Shown here in pieces: positions 11,724-23,453 of a DNA stretch of 64,000 nt. Origin of the DNA: Cucumis sativus (lineage: Eukaryota; Streptophyta; Magnoliopsida; Cucurbitales; Cucurbitaceae); assembly GCF_000004075.3 (NCBI RefSeq), contig NC_026655.2, forward strand, positions 18,895,489 through 18,959,488, given 5' to 3'. The notes under the pieces were generated by a model. It was given only the letters and a program-made list of their open reading frames with translations, was not told the origin of the DNA and did no database searches. Every line of letters starts with the position of its first letter. Positions within the stretch are counted from its first letter, which is position 1. The translations under genes were made by a program, and so were the position numbers.

Positions 11724-13162
11724 ATGGATCCGAGCCTGATTCCCGTGGGTTACATCTTTTGTCCCACGGAGGAAGAATTGTTGGGTTACTATCTCTACAA
11801 CAAAGTTTTGGGAGGACAAACTCCTCCACTTGTGTTGCCGGTGATCGATCTTTACACCCAAGAACCCTCTCAAATATGGCAACAATGTAGAGGGGTTGAT
11901 AACCAAGATATCTATTTCTTCACCACTCTCCAAAAAAAGAAATCTCGTATCATCCGAAAGATTGGTTCTAATGGTGGCACCTGGAGTGGTGAGAACAAAC
12001 CTCAACAAGTATTTTCTTCAATTATTGATAATCTCCTCCTTGGCACTATGAAACGGTTTCGATATGAGAAATCTCAAGTAAAAGAGGATTGTACATGGAT
12101 TATGTATGAGTATACCCTCAATCCATCTATCGTACCAGAAGGGTTGGTGCATGATTCCTATGTGCTTTGTATGATTCGAAAAAAGATAGTCAAATCAGAA
12201 AAAATGGTCATGGCCTCAAACAAAAGACGAGCATCAAATAATAATTGGCCAATGACAAGTATGCATGTAGATAATCAGAACTACAAACGCATGAAACTAC
12301 AAGAGGAAGCTGCAGTTGACTCACAGAAAGAATATTGCATCGATGCTACTATTGGATGGTACGTACAATTTTAAGAAATTTTGATCCTTAAAAGTTATTC
12401 TTTATTATGTTTTGTTCATGCCTAGCTAACAAGTATATGTTAATTTTCTTGATGCATTTTTTTCATAATGCCTGTTCTTAAATTAATTAACTTTTTTTTA
12501 AAAAAATTCTCATAGTCCAACAACACAAATGACATCATGTTTTCAAAGTTTATCAAGTGTTGCATCGAATGAAGCTGTGGATGACTTGCAGCACGAAGGT
12601 TGCATCAATGCTCATACCGAATGGTATGTACAATTTTAATTAATTTTGATAGTTAAAAGTTATTTTTAATTATCATGTCTAACAAGTACATGTTAATTTT
12701 GTTGATGCATTTTTTTTAACACAACATGTTCTTAAACTATTTTTTTTCCTCATAGTCCAACAACACAAATAGAATCATGTTTTAAATGTGTACCAAATGT
12801 TACATCGAATGAAGCTACGGTTGACTTGCATAAAGAATGTTGCATCAATGTTTCTGTTGAATGATGTGTACAATTTTAATTAATTTTGATCGTTAAAAGT
12901 TATTCTTAATTATATTTTGTTCATGTCTAGAGTACATGTAGTTTTGTTGATATATATTTTTTTAACGACGCATGTTTTAAACTTTTTTTTTTTTTCTCAT
13001 AGTCCAACAACACAAATGAAATCATGTTTTCAAGATTTGTCAAATGATTACTTAATATTTGCAAATGAGATTGAGGATGGAATTGAACCATGCAACAACG
13101 TGGAACTACCAAACGTTGAAGATGGTTTGAGTTGTGATAATGAGTGGTATTTCAGATTATGA
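11724..13162 (+). CDS. NAC-domain-like transcription factor with tandem duplicated 3' exons
   Basis: Exon 1 (11724-12358) encodes a divergent NAC domain: VGYIFCPTEEELLGYYLYNK (subdomain A), LPVIDLYTQEPSQIW (B), DIYFFTT (C), TWSGE and MKRFRYEKSQ (C/D), and CTWIMYEYTLNP with DSYVLCMIRKK (D/E). The NAC domain is thus in one exon, without the usual internal introns. After KRMKLQEEA the sequence enters a repeated unit: exons 2 (12516-12623), 3 (12756-12863) and 4 (13003-13162) all start T-CCA-ACA-ACA-CAA, in phase 2. All exons joined give about 336 residues; without exon 3 about 300. Exon 3 has lost its donor (see findings), so skipping is likely. ATG 11724 is preferred over the upstream in-frame 11703 because NAC proteins start just before subdomain A. 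Expected to act as a nuclear DNA-binding factor; target unknown. Confidence 0.75.
12295..13110 (+). repeat. Tandem exon-intron repeat, period 240-247 bp
   Basis: Each unit has an exon segment with TCCAACAACACAAATnnnATCATGTTTT, then GAATGAAGCTnnGGnTGACTTGCA and TTGCATCAATG, followed by an intron starting GTATGTACAATTTTAATTAATTTTGAT and ending in T-rich CATAG. Acceptor-to-acceptor spacing is 240 (12516 to 12756) and 247 bp (12756 to 13003). The end of exon 1 (12295-12358) is a further partial exon copy. Introns and exons are both conserved, so whole genomic units duplicated. Confidence 0.9.
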
Positions 13163-14844
13163 TCACCAACTGCATTGTAGATATGTATTCCACACAAATA
13201 TGTGAGTTTGAACACCTTCAAATTAATAATTGTTATTATTTACACATAGTATGTTCTTAATCACAGTCAACATTCTTATACTTCAATTAATCATGATGAT
13301 ATGAACCGATCAAACATTAAATTCTAACTCATTTTCTTGGTTGTTGTCGAACTGGTTTTAGAATTTGATATTAGGGGTTCACTAATTGAATTCAAAATTC
13401 TGCAGATTTGGTCGCTTGGTTTTTGGCATCACATTCTCCTTCAACGTGGAGCATGCCAAATCAATTCGTTTTCTTTTTCTATTTTATCTTAGTGTATATG
13501 ACATGTACTGAAAGACTGTTGATTATAGTTCAGAAAGCACATATGTAAATGACTATGACAATGTATGTTACAATTTCATATTTAATATATTTGTTGGGAT
13601 AAGTTAGATGATGATGGTGCTAAGGATTGTGCCAATCTGATTGGGATGTCTAGGTGTTTCTTTTCACCAATAATTAATTTTGGTATAAATGATTAGTTTT
13701 TATTTTATGTTACATGTAATCCACTTTTGATATATCCTTTTTCGTTACATTGTGAAAGCAAATGAGTGTTGAATTTGGATTTCTTAATTGATGGTCTAAT
13801 AAGAGCAACATATCGTTGGATATGAGTACTTTCAAATTATTTTTTCATGTATTTTTTTTCTATATGTTATTATTCTTTTATTCTATTTTGTGATTAATAT
13901 GTGTTTAAACAATTGATAACATTTTTTTCAACATAATTTTTAGAAAATAAAACAAGATATAATTTCATAATTAAAGGTATATCAAATAGAAGTTAGTGAG
14001 TTCAACCTTTCATCGAGTACTTACAAATGATACAATCTTCTTCAAGGAGAATTTAATAGATATATTGGGTAGATACGATCACAATCAAATGTACTATAGC
14101 TAATAATTTAAATGCTTAGTTGAACACTAATTTCTTTTAATCTACTTTCTCGAGGACTTTTATCTCTATATATCCCTTTTTGTTGGTATTCTTTGTTCTT
14201 ATTGAACATATCATGAGGTGGGAATGATGAGGATGAATTGAGTTTGACAATGTGTAAGTTGTCACACATTAGTTATTTTGTAGAAAAGTGGGTAACACCA
14301 AGCGTATGTAAAGAGTTCCCCTCCTTTGTTTACAAAAGAAAAAAAAGTTGTTCATGTTTTTCTTCATTTCGAAAGTTTTTAGTTAAAAATTTTAAAAAAA
14401 ATCATCATTTCCTTTTTATAAATGAAATTACAAAAGTCAAAATGAATCAAAATAGCTTTAAACTAGGGAGGAGAAAACTAAGATTAAACCACAACAAGGA
14501 TTGCATAGTAAGAAAACTACCGTGACAAATAAACAAAGAAGCATCTACTGAATTCAAAAGGACAGAAGAAATAAAGCAAATTATATCACATGACATTATT
14601 AAAATTCAATAAATTATCAAAAACAAAATTAATTAATAGTTCAAAGTTTCAAACACTTGAAAGAGAAGTTTCAATGATGAATGATCTAACCAACAAAGTT
14701 CCATAAAATAATATCATTGACCAAGTGTTTTAATTTCACTTTCTTTCACAACACACTATGCGAATCATCCATCATCTCCAGTCTAAACCTTTTGGAGAGA
14801 ATCAAAACATAAGGAATCAAACCCACAAATAGTACAGTAATTAA
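13163..14844. other. Spacer downstream of the NAC-like gene
   Basis: AT-rich, no gene recognised. The first ~400 bases are plausible 3' UTR. The 95-codon ORF at 14238-14525 is lysine/asparagine-rich from base composition and has no motif. Confidence 0.55.
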
Positions 14845-15620
14845 AATGGCTTTGGTAGCTTAAGTCGATTCAATATCTTGATGCTTCCCATACTTTGGAT
14901 TACACAAAACAGATATTCTATACTATCAATGAGAAACAATATATGACATGCTTCAATCCATCTACTATTCTTTGAAAACCAACCCAAATAATGCAGAGCT
15001 CCATTCAAGTAAGTGGCATTATCTAGAATACATAATGAGGCGCAGGCCCTCGATCTGCATATCTCCATCGATTGTTTCCACCATGTGAGAAAACTTGGTT
15101 AGTCTAAACACTTGTATGGTTTTGTCTTAAGGCTGAAACCAAATCCGTAAACAAAAAAATTATATTGACGGCAGGAAAATATTGTATCATGATCATATAT
15201 ACTGTTGCCTCGAGGAAGTCTAAAGTTCTCATTCATCATCGGATTTACTATACCCAAATGAAACTCATTCATGATTAATTATCAGATTGAATTCGTTTTC
15301 ATCACAACGAACAAATTGATTGACGTCGTTGTGAATTAAATGCAGTTCATTACAAGAACACACAAGAAGGAGGTTCGACCAATAATCCTTGGAACCAAGT
15401 GAGACCACACCATTGATGTCTCTCAAATGATCATTTGGGTCAAAGTCGATGCAATGCACCTTAGGGCCGTACTGGTTGAAATGATTTTAGAAGATGAAGA
15501 AGAGTAATTTAAGATCAAATCATTCCAATTTTTACACACCATCCTGCAGGCTGGAAAACCGGCGATCGGAATTTTGAAGAAGATTTCCGGTGGAATTAGC
15601 CTCTATTTTAGTTAGACAAT
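14845..15620 (-). pseudogene. F-box (FBA-type) protein pseudogene
   Basis: Minus-strand fragments appear in order in several frames. A truncated F-box reads PPEIFFKIPIAGFPACRMVC then KNWNDLI (about 15600-15510). Then VHCIDFDPNDHLRDINGVVS and LLVCSCNELHLIHNDVNQFV (about 15460-15310), resembling the 'GSCNGLL' region of F-box-associated domains. A tail reads LNGALHYLGWFSKNSRW with IEACHILFLIDSIEYLFC (about 15010-14880), the 'NGALHWL...' motif of FBA proteins. Frameshifts (near 15475 and 15050) and an in-frame stop after 15265 separate them. Functional relatives are substrate receptors of SCF ubiquitin ligases; this copy is dead. Confidence 0.7.
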
Positions 15621-16853
15621 GTAGAAGACTATTTATAGATAAGAATTTTTTTAAAAGATACATAAAAGTTATATTTGAATATTAAAATAACGATGGGAAT
15701 AAAAATTATATTAAAATTATTCTTTTAAATATTGTACTTATGAATGCATACTGTGAGGATAAGATGTATTATGAAAGTGTCAACCTAGTTGAGATGTTAT
15801 AATGTATCTACTAATTCTCTTAACCTCTTTTGTATTATGGGGATGAAAAATTCATCGTGTTAACGAAGACATTAGATCTCACTAATTTTATTTACCATTA
15901 AACTATATATACAATAAAATGGTTAAGCAAATAAATGTGAGAATAACATGTTGATGAGTCTTTATTTATTTGTTCTCCAACTCTCCATGAAGTGCTCTAA
16001 TCTCCATGCTATGATTAGATAAAACATCGTGTGTCAAGATTTTGAAATAGAAACCTTATGAGTTGGGAGATTAAGAGATAAATCTACAACTATTTCAACA
16101 AAGAAATATATATTTTTTCTACAATGGCTTAAGTGATAACTTGATGAAATTACCTTTCTAGCTCTCTATTTGGTCTAAGTCTCTAAAATGATAGATTTAT
16201 TGAATCAATTATTAGATGATTTTTATCCATACAATACACTAAAGGACAAGCTTGAAAGTTCATATGTGATCCATCATAAAGTATTTAAATCAAAAGGCTT
16301 GTAATACTTACTTTTGTGAAACAAGATAAGACAGTCAATTGCATATATCCATTTATTGTATGGTCTCTTTAAATGATTTTCACACTCAAATATATGTCAA
16401 TCACATAAGGTTCAAAATTCAATTCAATTTTCACCTTTTTTTTTCTCATTTACAGTAACTTTACTCTGTAAAATTCATTTATTTTAATCAAAGCAATTTT
16501 AAATTATTATAAAATTAGGAACTAGCTTATTCATTTTAAATAACATAAACTATCTTAAGTAACTTTAAAATCATCTCATAAAATACAAAAAAAATGGTAA
16601 AAAGTAGAAGATTTGATCAAATATTTTTTCTATTTTTCAATTAAAAAAACAAAACACAAAATTCATTTTCCAATTGCGGAGACTTAGCAATTCAATGACA
16701 TTTGTAAAAATCCAAAGCGTCCAATCAGCAAAATAGGGCCAAAGGAATGGACGGGCACGATTAGACTGCCATTTCGCCCTGCAAAAACTCCTTTTTTGAT
16801 CTCGATCTTGTATTTCAGGGCTAGGGTTTGAGTTTTGGGCAAATTATTCAGAG
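15621..16853. other. Spacer and promoter region of the ATP synthase subunit gene
   Basis: AT-rich non-coding DNA without a recognisable element until the last ~170 bases, which become GC-richer and serve as likely promoter and 5' leader of the gene starting at 16854. Confidence 0.55.
16822..16829 (+). promoter_or_regulatory. Telo-box (reverse of AAACCCTA)
   Basis: TAGGGTTT lies 25 bp upstream of the ATG. Telo-boxes are common near the transcription start of plant housekeeping genes for ribosomal and mitochondrial proteins, which fits the downstream gene. Sequence match only. Confidence 0.5.
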
Positions 16854-17126
16854 ATGGCAATGAAGCAATTCTTCTCCGAAATCAAGGGCTTGAAAGTTAA
16901 GGAGCTGCCTGCCTATGTGAAACCGATGCTCTCCATTGATGCTGCCAAGAAGGCTGTGGAGAGAAGTCTCGACAATTACAACGCCAAGTACATTCAAACT
17001 AGTTCAATTGATCCTCTCCTTCATGTCTGCTTTGGTGGTATGATCTTTTCGTACCTCGTTGCGCTTCCTGAGGAACGACGCCACCTTGAACATCAGCAAC
17101 ACGCCAAAGAACATGGCGGCCATTGA
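16854..17126 (+). CDS. ATP17: Mitochondrial ATP synthase subunit f-like protein
   Basis: An intronless 90-codon frame starting MAMKQFFSEIKGLKVKELP and ending with a His-rich tail (HLEHQQHAKEHGGH). One membrane segment, DPLLHVCFGGMIFSYLVALP, lies at about residues 53-72. From memory this closely resembles Arabidopsis At4g30010 (also called fibre protein Fb15), which proteomics assigns to the Fo part of mitochondrial ATP synthase as the yeast subunit f (Atp17) counterpart. Length and the single C-terminal transmembrane helix fit. It would sit in the inner membrane and support the dimeric enzyme. The start is the first ATG after the telo-box; a second ATG two codons later is possible. A 3'-UTR intron may follow (GGTACGTG at about 17147). 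Confidence 0.8.
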   Translation: MAMKQFFSEIKGLKVKELPAYVKPMLSIDAAKKAVERSLDNYNAKYIQTSSIDPLLHVCFGGMIFSYLVALPEERRHLEHQQHAKEHGGH

Positions 17127-18662
17127 TTGAGTTCTTTATATTTTGAGGTACGTGTTGTAATGTGGAGTATTTTTGTTATTGTTGGTTTGAGTAATTAGGA
17201 TTATGTAAACCAAATCTTTCTGTATTTTTGGGTTTTGTTGGATTGACTGATTTCGGGTTCAATTCATGCATCTATTAAAATGGGTATTTGTGATCTGAAA
17301 CTTTGGATTTAAAATCTGATCGCTGGAATTTGTTTCCCTTTTTCATTGTCAATTAACTTTGGGTGCTGAGATTGAATTTGTTTCCATTTAATTTTTCCCT
17401 TTCCCCCTTCATTTTCTGGGATTTGGAACTGGAAACCAAGACAATTGTTATTATTGTGTTGAATTTTGTCTACGCTGGTGCTCAAATGATCTTTCTTTCT
17501 AACTCTTTTTGTGTGTGTGATTACTGTTGGTAATACGTAATGAATACTGTTTCATGTGGAGTTTGTTAATTGTATGAGAGCATTCGGCATATGACTATCT
17601 TTAGTTCCTTATTAAGGCAATTCTTCTTATTCTGGCATAACCAGAGATCTTGAGTTTTTTTTTGTGTTTGGCTGAACGTTAACATGATTCTCAAGTGCAA
17701 AGCATGGTTTACAGCCCAAAACAATATAACATGGCCTTGGCTTTTATTGACCTCATAGGCTTGCAGCAAAGAAAGAACTTTAATTTGGCTAGTGTGGACG
17801 CTCTGGCACTTGTAGGAAAACTATCGAACACATGTTAGTGCAATAAAAGTTTTAGACATAGACAATGTAGGACCCAGACTAACATTTGTTAAACATACAT
17901 CTAACACTTGTTATGTATGCTAAAGTCGACAAACATATGAAAAAAATTATAACATTTAAGAGCGAAGTACATCAAACCAATTTTGTAGGCGTATAAATAT
18001 ATAAACTTAATGACTTTGAATTTCTATATTTAAAAATGATATATATCTTTTTAAAATGTATGTTTTAATGAATGTATCATTTTCGTGTCCATGATGTAGT
18101 TTTTAATAAATGGTTGCTGTTGTGTTCTCTGTATTACTGTCTTGTATTTTTATTTGGCTTCCAAGGTTGCAAGCTTGACCTTTTGCTTCTTGAATCTTGG
18201 TGCCACCAAGAAGTACTTGTCATAATTAAAACGTGACATGCACTTTCACTAATTTCACTCTCTATTACTTATTCGTTAAAATAATCTTATGCATTTTTGG
18301 CGCTTGACGATGATAGAAAGAGGAAACAATACGTATGGCCATTAAATGAATGCTCTTTTATGGGACATAGAACCACTAGTGGCATCTTTTCTTTATATAA
18401 ATTTAATGTTCGGTGTTTGTGGTGAATGTGAGTACCATTCATTTGAGGTCTACCCTTGCAGTTTTGAGTTTTTCTGCATCCATTAGTTCCCCACAATTAG
18501 GATATTTCATTGCTCTTTATGATTTCTTATAGTTGTAGCTGGTTGAAAGAAACATGTCTGATATGCATAATTTCCATCATTATAGACTTAAAAGATATCT
18601 TTTCTCATACCGTATTAGTATGTCCTTTCTTATCTTTTATTTTTTTCTGGAAACTGCTAAGG

Positions 18663-18970
18663 CTATTTTATTTCCTAAGATCAAACTCATAAAATTTCCC
18701 GCTTTTTGTTGCTCTGGCTTTTTGTTCCTTTTTTATATGTTGAGATCAGTTGTCTTTTGTGCTTTGGCTGCTTTCAAGGCTTAGTGGGGATGTTATAGTA
18801 GAGTGATTGAAAGAGTTATCGAGTCTATTTTATTTCCTAAGAATGAAGTTTGTTGCTTTCTATTGCTCTGCTATTTTGTTCCCTCTATCTGATGAGATCA
18901 GTTGTCTTTTGTGCTTTGGCTTCTTGAAGGCACAGCGGGGAGGCGAGAGTAGAGTGATTGAAAGTGTACA
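18663..18970. repeat. Imperfect tandem duplication, period 161 bp
   Basis: Both copies begin CTATTTTATTTCCTAAGA (18663 and 18824), share the 19-base core GAGATCAGTTGTCTTTTGT followed by GCTTTGGCT, and end TAGAGTGATTGAAAG. The middle portions differ by substitutions and small indels. Confidence 0.8.
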
Positions 18971-20786
18971 ATAACAAGTATTTAAATGAAGGGATATTTA
19001 TTTTGGGGACAAAGTACCCGTGATAGGAGTCCTAGAATTGCTACCTTTGCCAGAATTTAAGCCTCCTGTACACAATGACAGCAGATCAATGAATAATCTA
19101 TTGATATACGAGTCTGGAATTGTAGTGACCAATCCTCTCCAAAATACAATAAATCTTGTAAGGGATACAAAATCATAATAGAAAGTGAATTTAAACAACA
19201 AAACATAATAGAAATATGAGAGTCGTATAAAAGTATTTTAATTAAGATAAGTATCTTGAGTAGTATATCCGACAAAGCGTTTAGAAAGAGAACACCATGA
19301 AGAAACCTTCAGACAAGAAAGAACCAAACTGATCATCCTAAGAAAATGAACAACCCTCTAAAATTCCATTCGAACCACAGCTCAGATGATAAATCCTTTA
19401 CTGCTTTGGGCCATATAAAGACTTGACTTTTAAGGTATTAATAGTCTGTGCAGGCTTTTAAAACTTGCTTATAATCGTGTGATTGTAAATTTAAACTCAC
19501 GTCTCTTTCAATGCTGGAGACTTGGATTTAGTCTCAATTATGTTCATAAACTCAACTCCCTTTTTCATACGTTTTTGTTTTTTCTGCAGGGTGAAGGTGC
19601 CTCAAAGATGTTTCTGGTCAATAATTTGTTTCCTGAATGTTTTTGTATCTTAGTCTTACTGGCTGAAACTTGCAATTCTTTTCTTTTATACATGGTGCCA
19701 GAGGAAATAAACGTACTTTTCTGTGATTTCTAATCATATATTGGTAACCATTCTTGAGTCGCAGCACATGTTCATGGCTGATTTCTTTACTTTATTGCAC
19801 ATTATCCTTCCCCATACTTGTTTCTCTAGTTAGTTCTTTGCCAATGGCCTATAATACTATTGCTGCAGACTTTAGATGCAAATTGATTCTTTCATTTCCT
19901 CAAGTCGTTAGTAGTAATCTCTAGGATTACAGTGATGAATTTAATTTGAATACTCACTAGTTTTTTGTGATAAAAAGGATGTTGGAGTGATTCTAAATAT
20001 AACAAAAGTGATTTTTACCGTTTTAAAATAATTTTTAATGATATACCACCTTGTGGAGTGCATCTGTTCTTGGTGTTTAGAATTCTTTTCGGACTGAACT
20101 CTAAATCATCTGATGTGAATGAATGGTTATTGGGGAATGAGAGAGTTGGTAAAATAATGGAATTTCAAATCGTTCTCTTATTAATAATCGAAATTTACAT
20201 AGATACTATTTCAAATGACTATATGACTTAAGTATTTGAAAAACAGGAATTATAAAACATAGTTCAATTGCTATGTACATTCTGATACTTAGCATATTGT
20301 TAAAAAAAACAATCTATGATTAAGAAGATGAAAGTATAGAACACCTTCCCCTTTCATTCTAAAGTACGAAAACTTTTTTTTTCTTCTGAGAACGTCTAGC
20401 TCATATTGGCAAAACTTTACTATAATTAAACCCTCATTGATTCTCGACTAAAATTGTCAGTGGTTTATTCATAAATTTTTCCACAGACAAAAAAAAGGAA
20501 AACTATTGTTTTATACAGTTGAAATCAATGGAAACTGGTAATCATCTTGATTCTAATAATGGTAAAATGAGTGATGTAGTTTCCCTTTTGAGTTCTAGAT
20601 TTCCATCAGCTTACATGTGAAAAACAAGTTTATATATTTTCAACTTCAAATTTATCTAATATTAGTATATTTATTTATCTCTATTTATTTTGAATGTGTA
20701 AATTTTCGATCCAGTTTTTGAAAAAAAAGAACATGAAATGACTTATTGGTGACGTTAAATTCAAATGAAATTACTATAATATACAC

Positions 20787-20861
20787 GTGCACACAAAAAA
20801 GAATCAAAGTATAGCTTCAAAGTTGTGCACACATAAAAGAATCAGAGTATAGCTTCGAAGT
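20787..20861. repeat. Tandem duplication of about 38 bp
   Basis: GTGCACACA, AAAGAATCA and AGTATAGCTTC blocks occur at 20787-20824 and again at 20825-20861 with only a few differences, so it is a recent local duplication. Confidence 0.85.
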
Positions 20862-21704
20862 TGCCTACCTGATATGTCGCGTCCAATAATATGAAAATAT
20901 AATATCATAACCATTTCATTTATTTCCTTAAACAAAACTGAATTATTTGTCATTTAGAATATTTAAATACGTTTAAGCAGTTAATTTAAATTTAATATCA
21001 ATTCATAAGGTGAAAGCCAAATGTATATATATACACTGCCAAAAAGTGTTGTATTAGAAGTAGAGTATGTTAAAAGGGCAGAAACAAGTCTTGTTGAGTT
21101 GCACCCAAGGCCAAAATTTATCTCAACTTGCTTTCATTTTATCATAATAACAATTATGATTATGATTGGAACAATTTAAACCCAAGTTCATCAAATAATT
21201 AGCACAATTTCTCTTTCAAGATTACCTCAAATTCAACCTGGAATTCCCACACGGAGTTTGAATAATCCCTTTATTTAGTATTTCGCAATCATTTTTATTT
21301 CCACAAATATCTGAATCAATCAATCAGTCATTCTCAAAAGTTATTGGAATATCAGATCCATTTTAGTTCGAATCGTTTCATCACACCTATGGGCATCATT
21401 TGATGATCCATAAATGAAAGGGTTTCAGTTTGATTCTCTAGAAATCTAGAGCATTGCAATCGTTTATGGTATGTTTATTGTTTTGATTGGGACAGAGTTT
21501 CCAAGATTAGAGATCGCAGAAGCAGAGGCTGAGCACATAGAGCGGTGACCATTGCTATGATATCTCTTTAGGAGAAAGAACTTGTGGCGGCTACTGATAA
21601 ATGTAGTATTCAAAACCCAGATTCTTGATTCAGTATGAGAAGCATCTTCTTACTTGTCATTTCCTCTTTTGATTTTACTTTCCTTCCGTCTGCTGCTGAA
21701 AATT

Positions 21705-21767
21705 ATGGCTGTGGTTGTTAGATCATTCAATTTGAAGAACCCCTTCGTTTTCGCCATTCTTCCCAAG
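21705..21767 (+). other. Possible upstream ORF in a 5'-UTR exon of the PHD/homeodomain gene
   Basis: An ATG at 21705 opens 21 codons (MAVVVRSFNLKNPFVFAILP plus one) up to a good donor, AAG|GTACCC. If spliced to the acceptor TGTGTAG at 23386, the frame reads four more codons and stops at TAA before the main ATG at 23454. That would be a 25-codon upstream ORF. The first-exon model is inferred only from splice signals. Confidence 0.35.
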
Positions 21768-23453
21768 GTACCCTTCTTTCATTGTTTCATCATATTCCAT
21801 AATGTGATTTTCGATTTCTAGTCATGTTCTTGGGGGGTTTATGTGTGTGTGGATTTATTGGGGATTTTGGCCAAACTAGCGTTTGGGTATTTGTGGAATT
21901 GGTCTGTTACGGATCACAAGAGCTTGATCTTTTGGAGAGTTTTGAACGGACTGTCGTTAGTGATATTGATGAACGATGATCACTGATGATAGATTTTTTA
22001 AACAAGTTACTCTATGTTCCCTAATGTATTTTGAAGAATTAAATTTCTGTCGTGGGAATCTATGTAGTTCTTCTTTGTCTACAAGAACTCATTACCTTAC
22101 CTCACGTTGGTTGATAATATGACATTTTCGGTGAAAATGTGTGAGGAAATTTCGTTCAGGTTTTATGAATTTGTGTTCTGTCACCATATCTCACTACGTG
22201 GGGATTTTTGTTACGGGGATTGACTATAATGTGTGAATTTGTTGGGGATTTAGGCCTAACAAGCTTCTGTTGACTGTTGAGTTCGCTTATATTAAGTATA
22301 ACAGGTGGCTTAGGTTTCTTTTCATGGTTGGCCATTACCCCTTTTGGTGATTATCGATGATAATTTCTTTTGACAAGTTGCTCTATTTGACCTAATATAC
22401 TTGGAAGTATTGATTTTCTAATGCAGAGATTGCTGTAATCTTTCTTCAAGAACTTACTGCCTTAACTCATGTTGGTTGTTATTTGATAGTATGTCATTTT
22501 CAAATTGCACAGGGAAACTTGATTTCGGATTTTGCTTAGAGTGAGTTGTTATTTATGTTCCATTTTGCAACATACATGAAACTCTCTTGCATGATTAATT
22601 GCACAGACTTGTGCACTCCTGAAGTCCATGGACTTGGATTTTGAATGGTTTTGAGTAGGATTTGCAGTAAATGAAGGAAAGAAGAAAATGGTCTTCAAAT
22701 CAGCTGCTTTTGAGTTTTTCATATCTGGGACTGTACTAAAATTCTTTCAAAATTAGTTCCTTGAATTTGATTTCAAAACTATGTCAAGAGTATCATATCA
22801 TTTTTTTCAAAATTAAACCAACTTTGTGATGTGGAAAATTTGTTAGTTGTTTCTTTCATTGGAGAAGACTGTCGTTATAGGCCAGCTGAATTGGCCTCTT
22901 CTGTTCAGAAGGTATACTGCAAGGTGGTCAAGACATCAGTACACTTTATTCTATCTTCTATATGAGCTCCAGAAGTTTTATATCTTTCAGTTTTTCTAGT
23001 TGAGACTGGCTATAAATTTAGGTAGATTGACAATCCATTCTGTTTATGTTTTAAGCCATTATTATTTATTATGTGCTTATAAAGCATCCACATACTAGTC
23101 AGTACTAATAAGTTGCCTGTGAATGGTGGATAGCTTTCTCCTCTTCAGATCCTTTTCAGAGGAATGGTAATGGTAGTTTTCTATAATATGGATTGGTTTG
23201 GCATTGAACGAAGAAGAAGAGGGCATCTGCTGTTGGATTAGTCTTATCACAAAGAAGCATTTTTATTTATTTTCTTTTACAAATAAAACTGTACGTGTGC
23301 ATTGGGGACGGGCTGTACTTCCTCTCTTTTATTAATTCTCCACGCTATGCTGTGAAGATTAACATGTTCCATAATTCCATGTGTAGGTACACGTGAAGTA
23401 AAATTACTGGTTCTTTTGTGCAAACTCTCTATGAGAATGCATTGGAGATCAAT

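Larger units (their letters stand above)
17127..21400. other. Long spacer between the ATP synthase gene and the PHD/homeodomain gene
   Basis: No coding gene recognised. The proximal few hundred bases are probably 3' UTR or UTR intron of the preceding gene. Two tandem duplications (18663-18970 and 20787-20861) are listed separately. ORFs here are short and without motifs. Confidence 0.55.
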
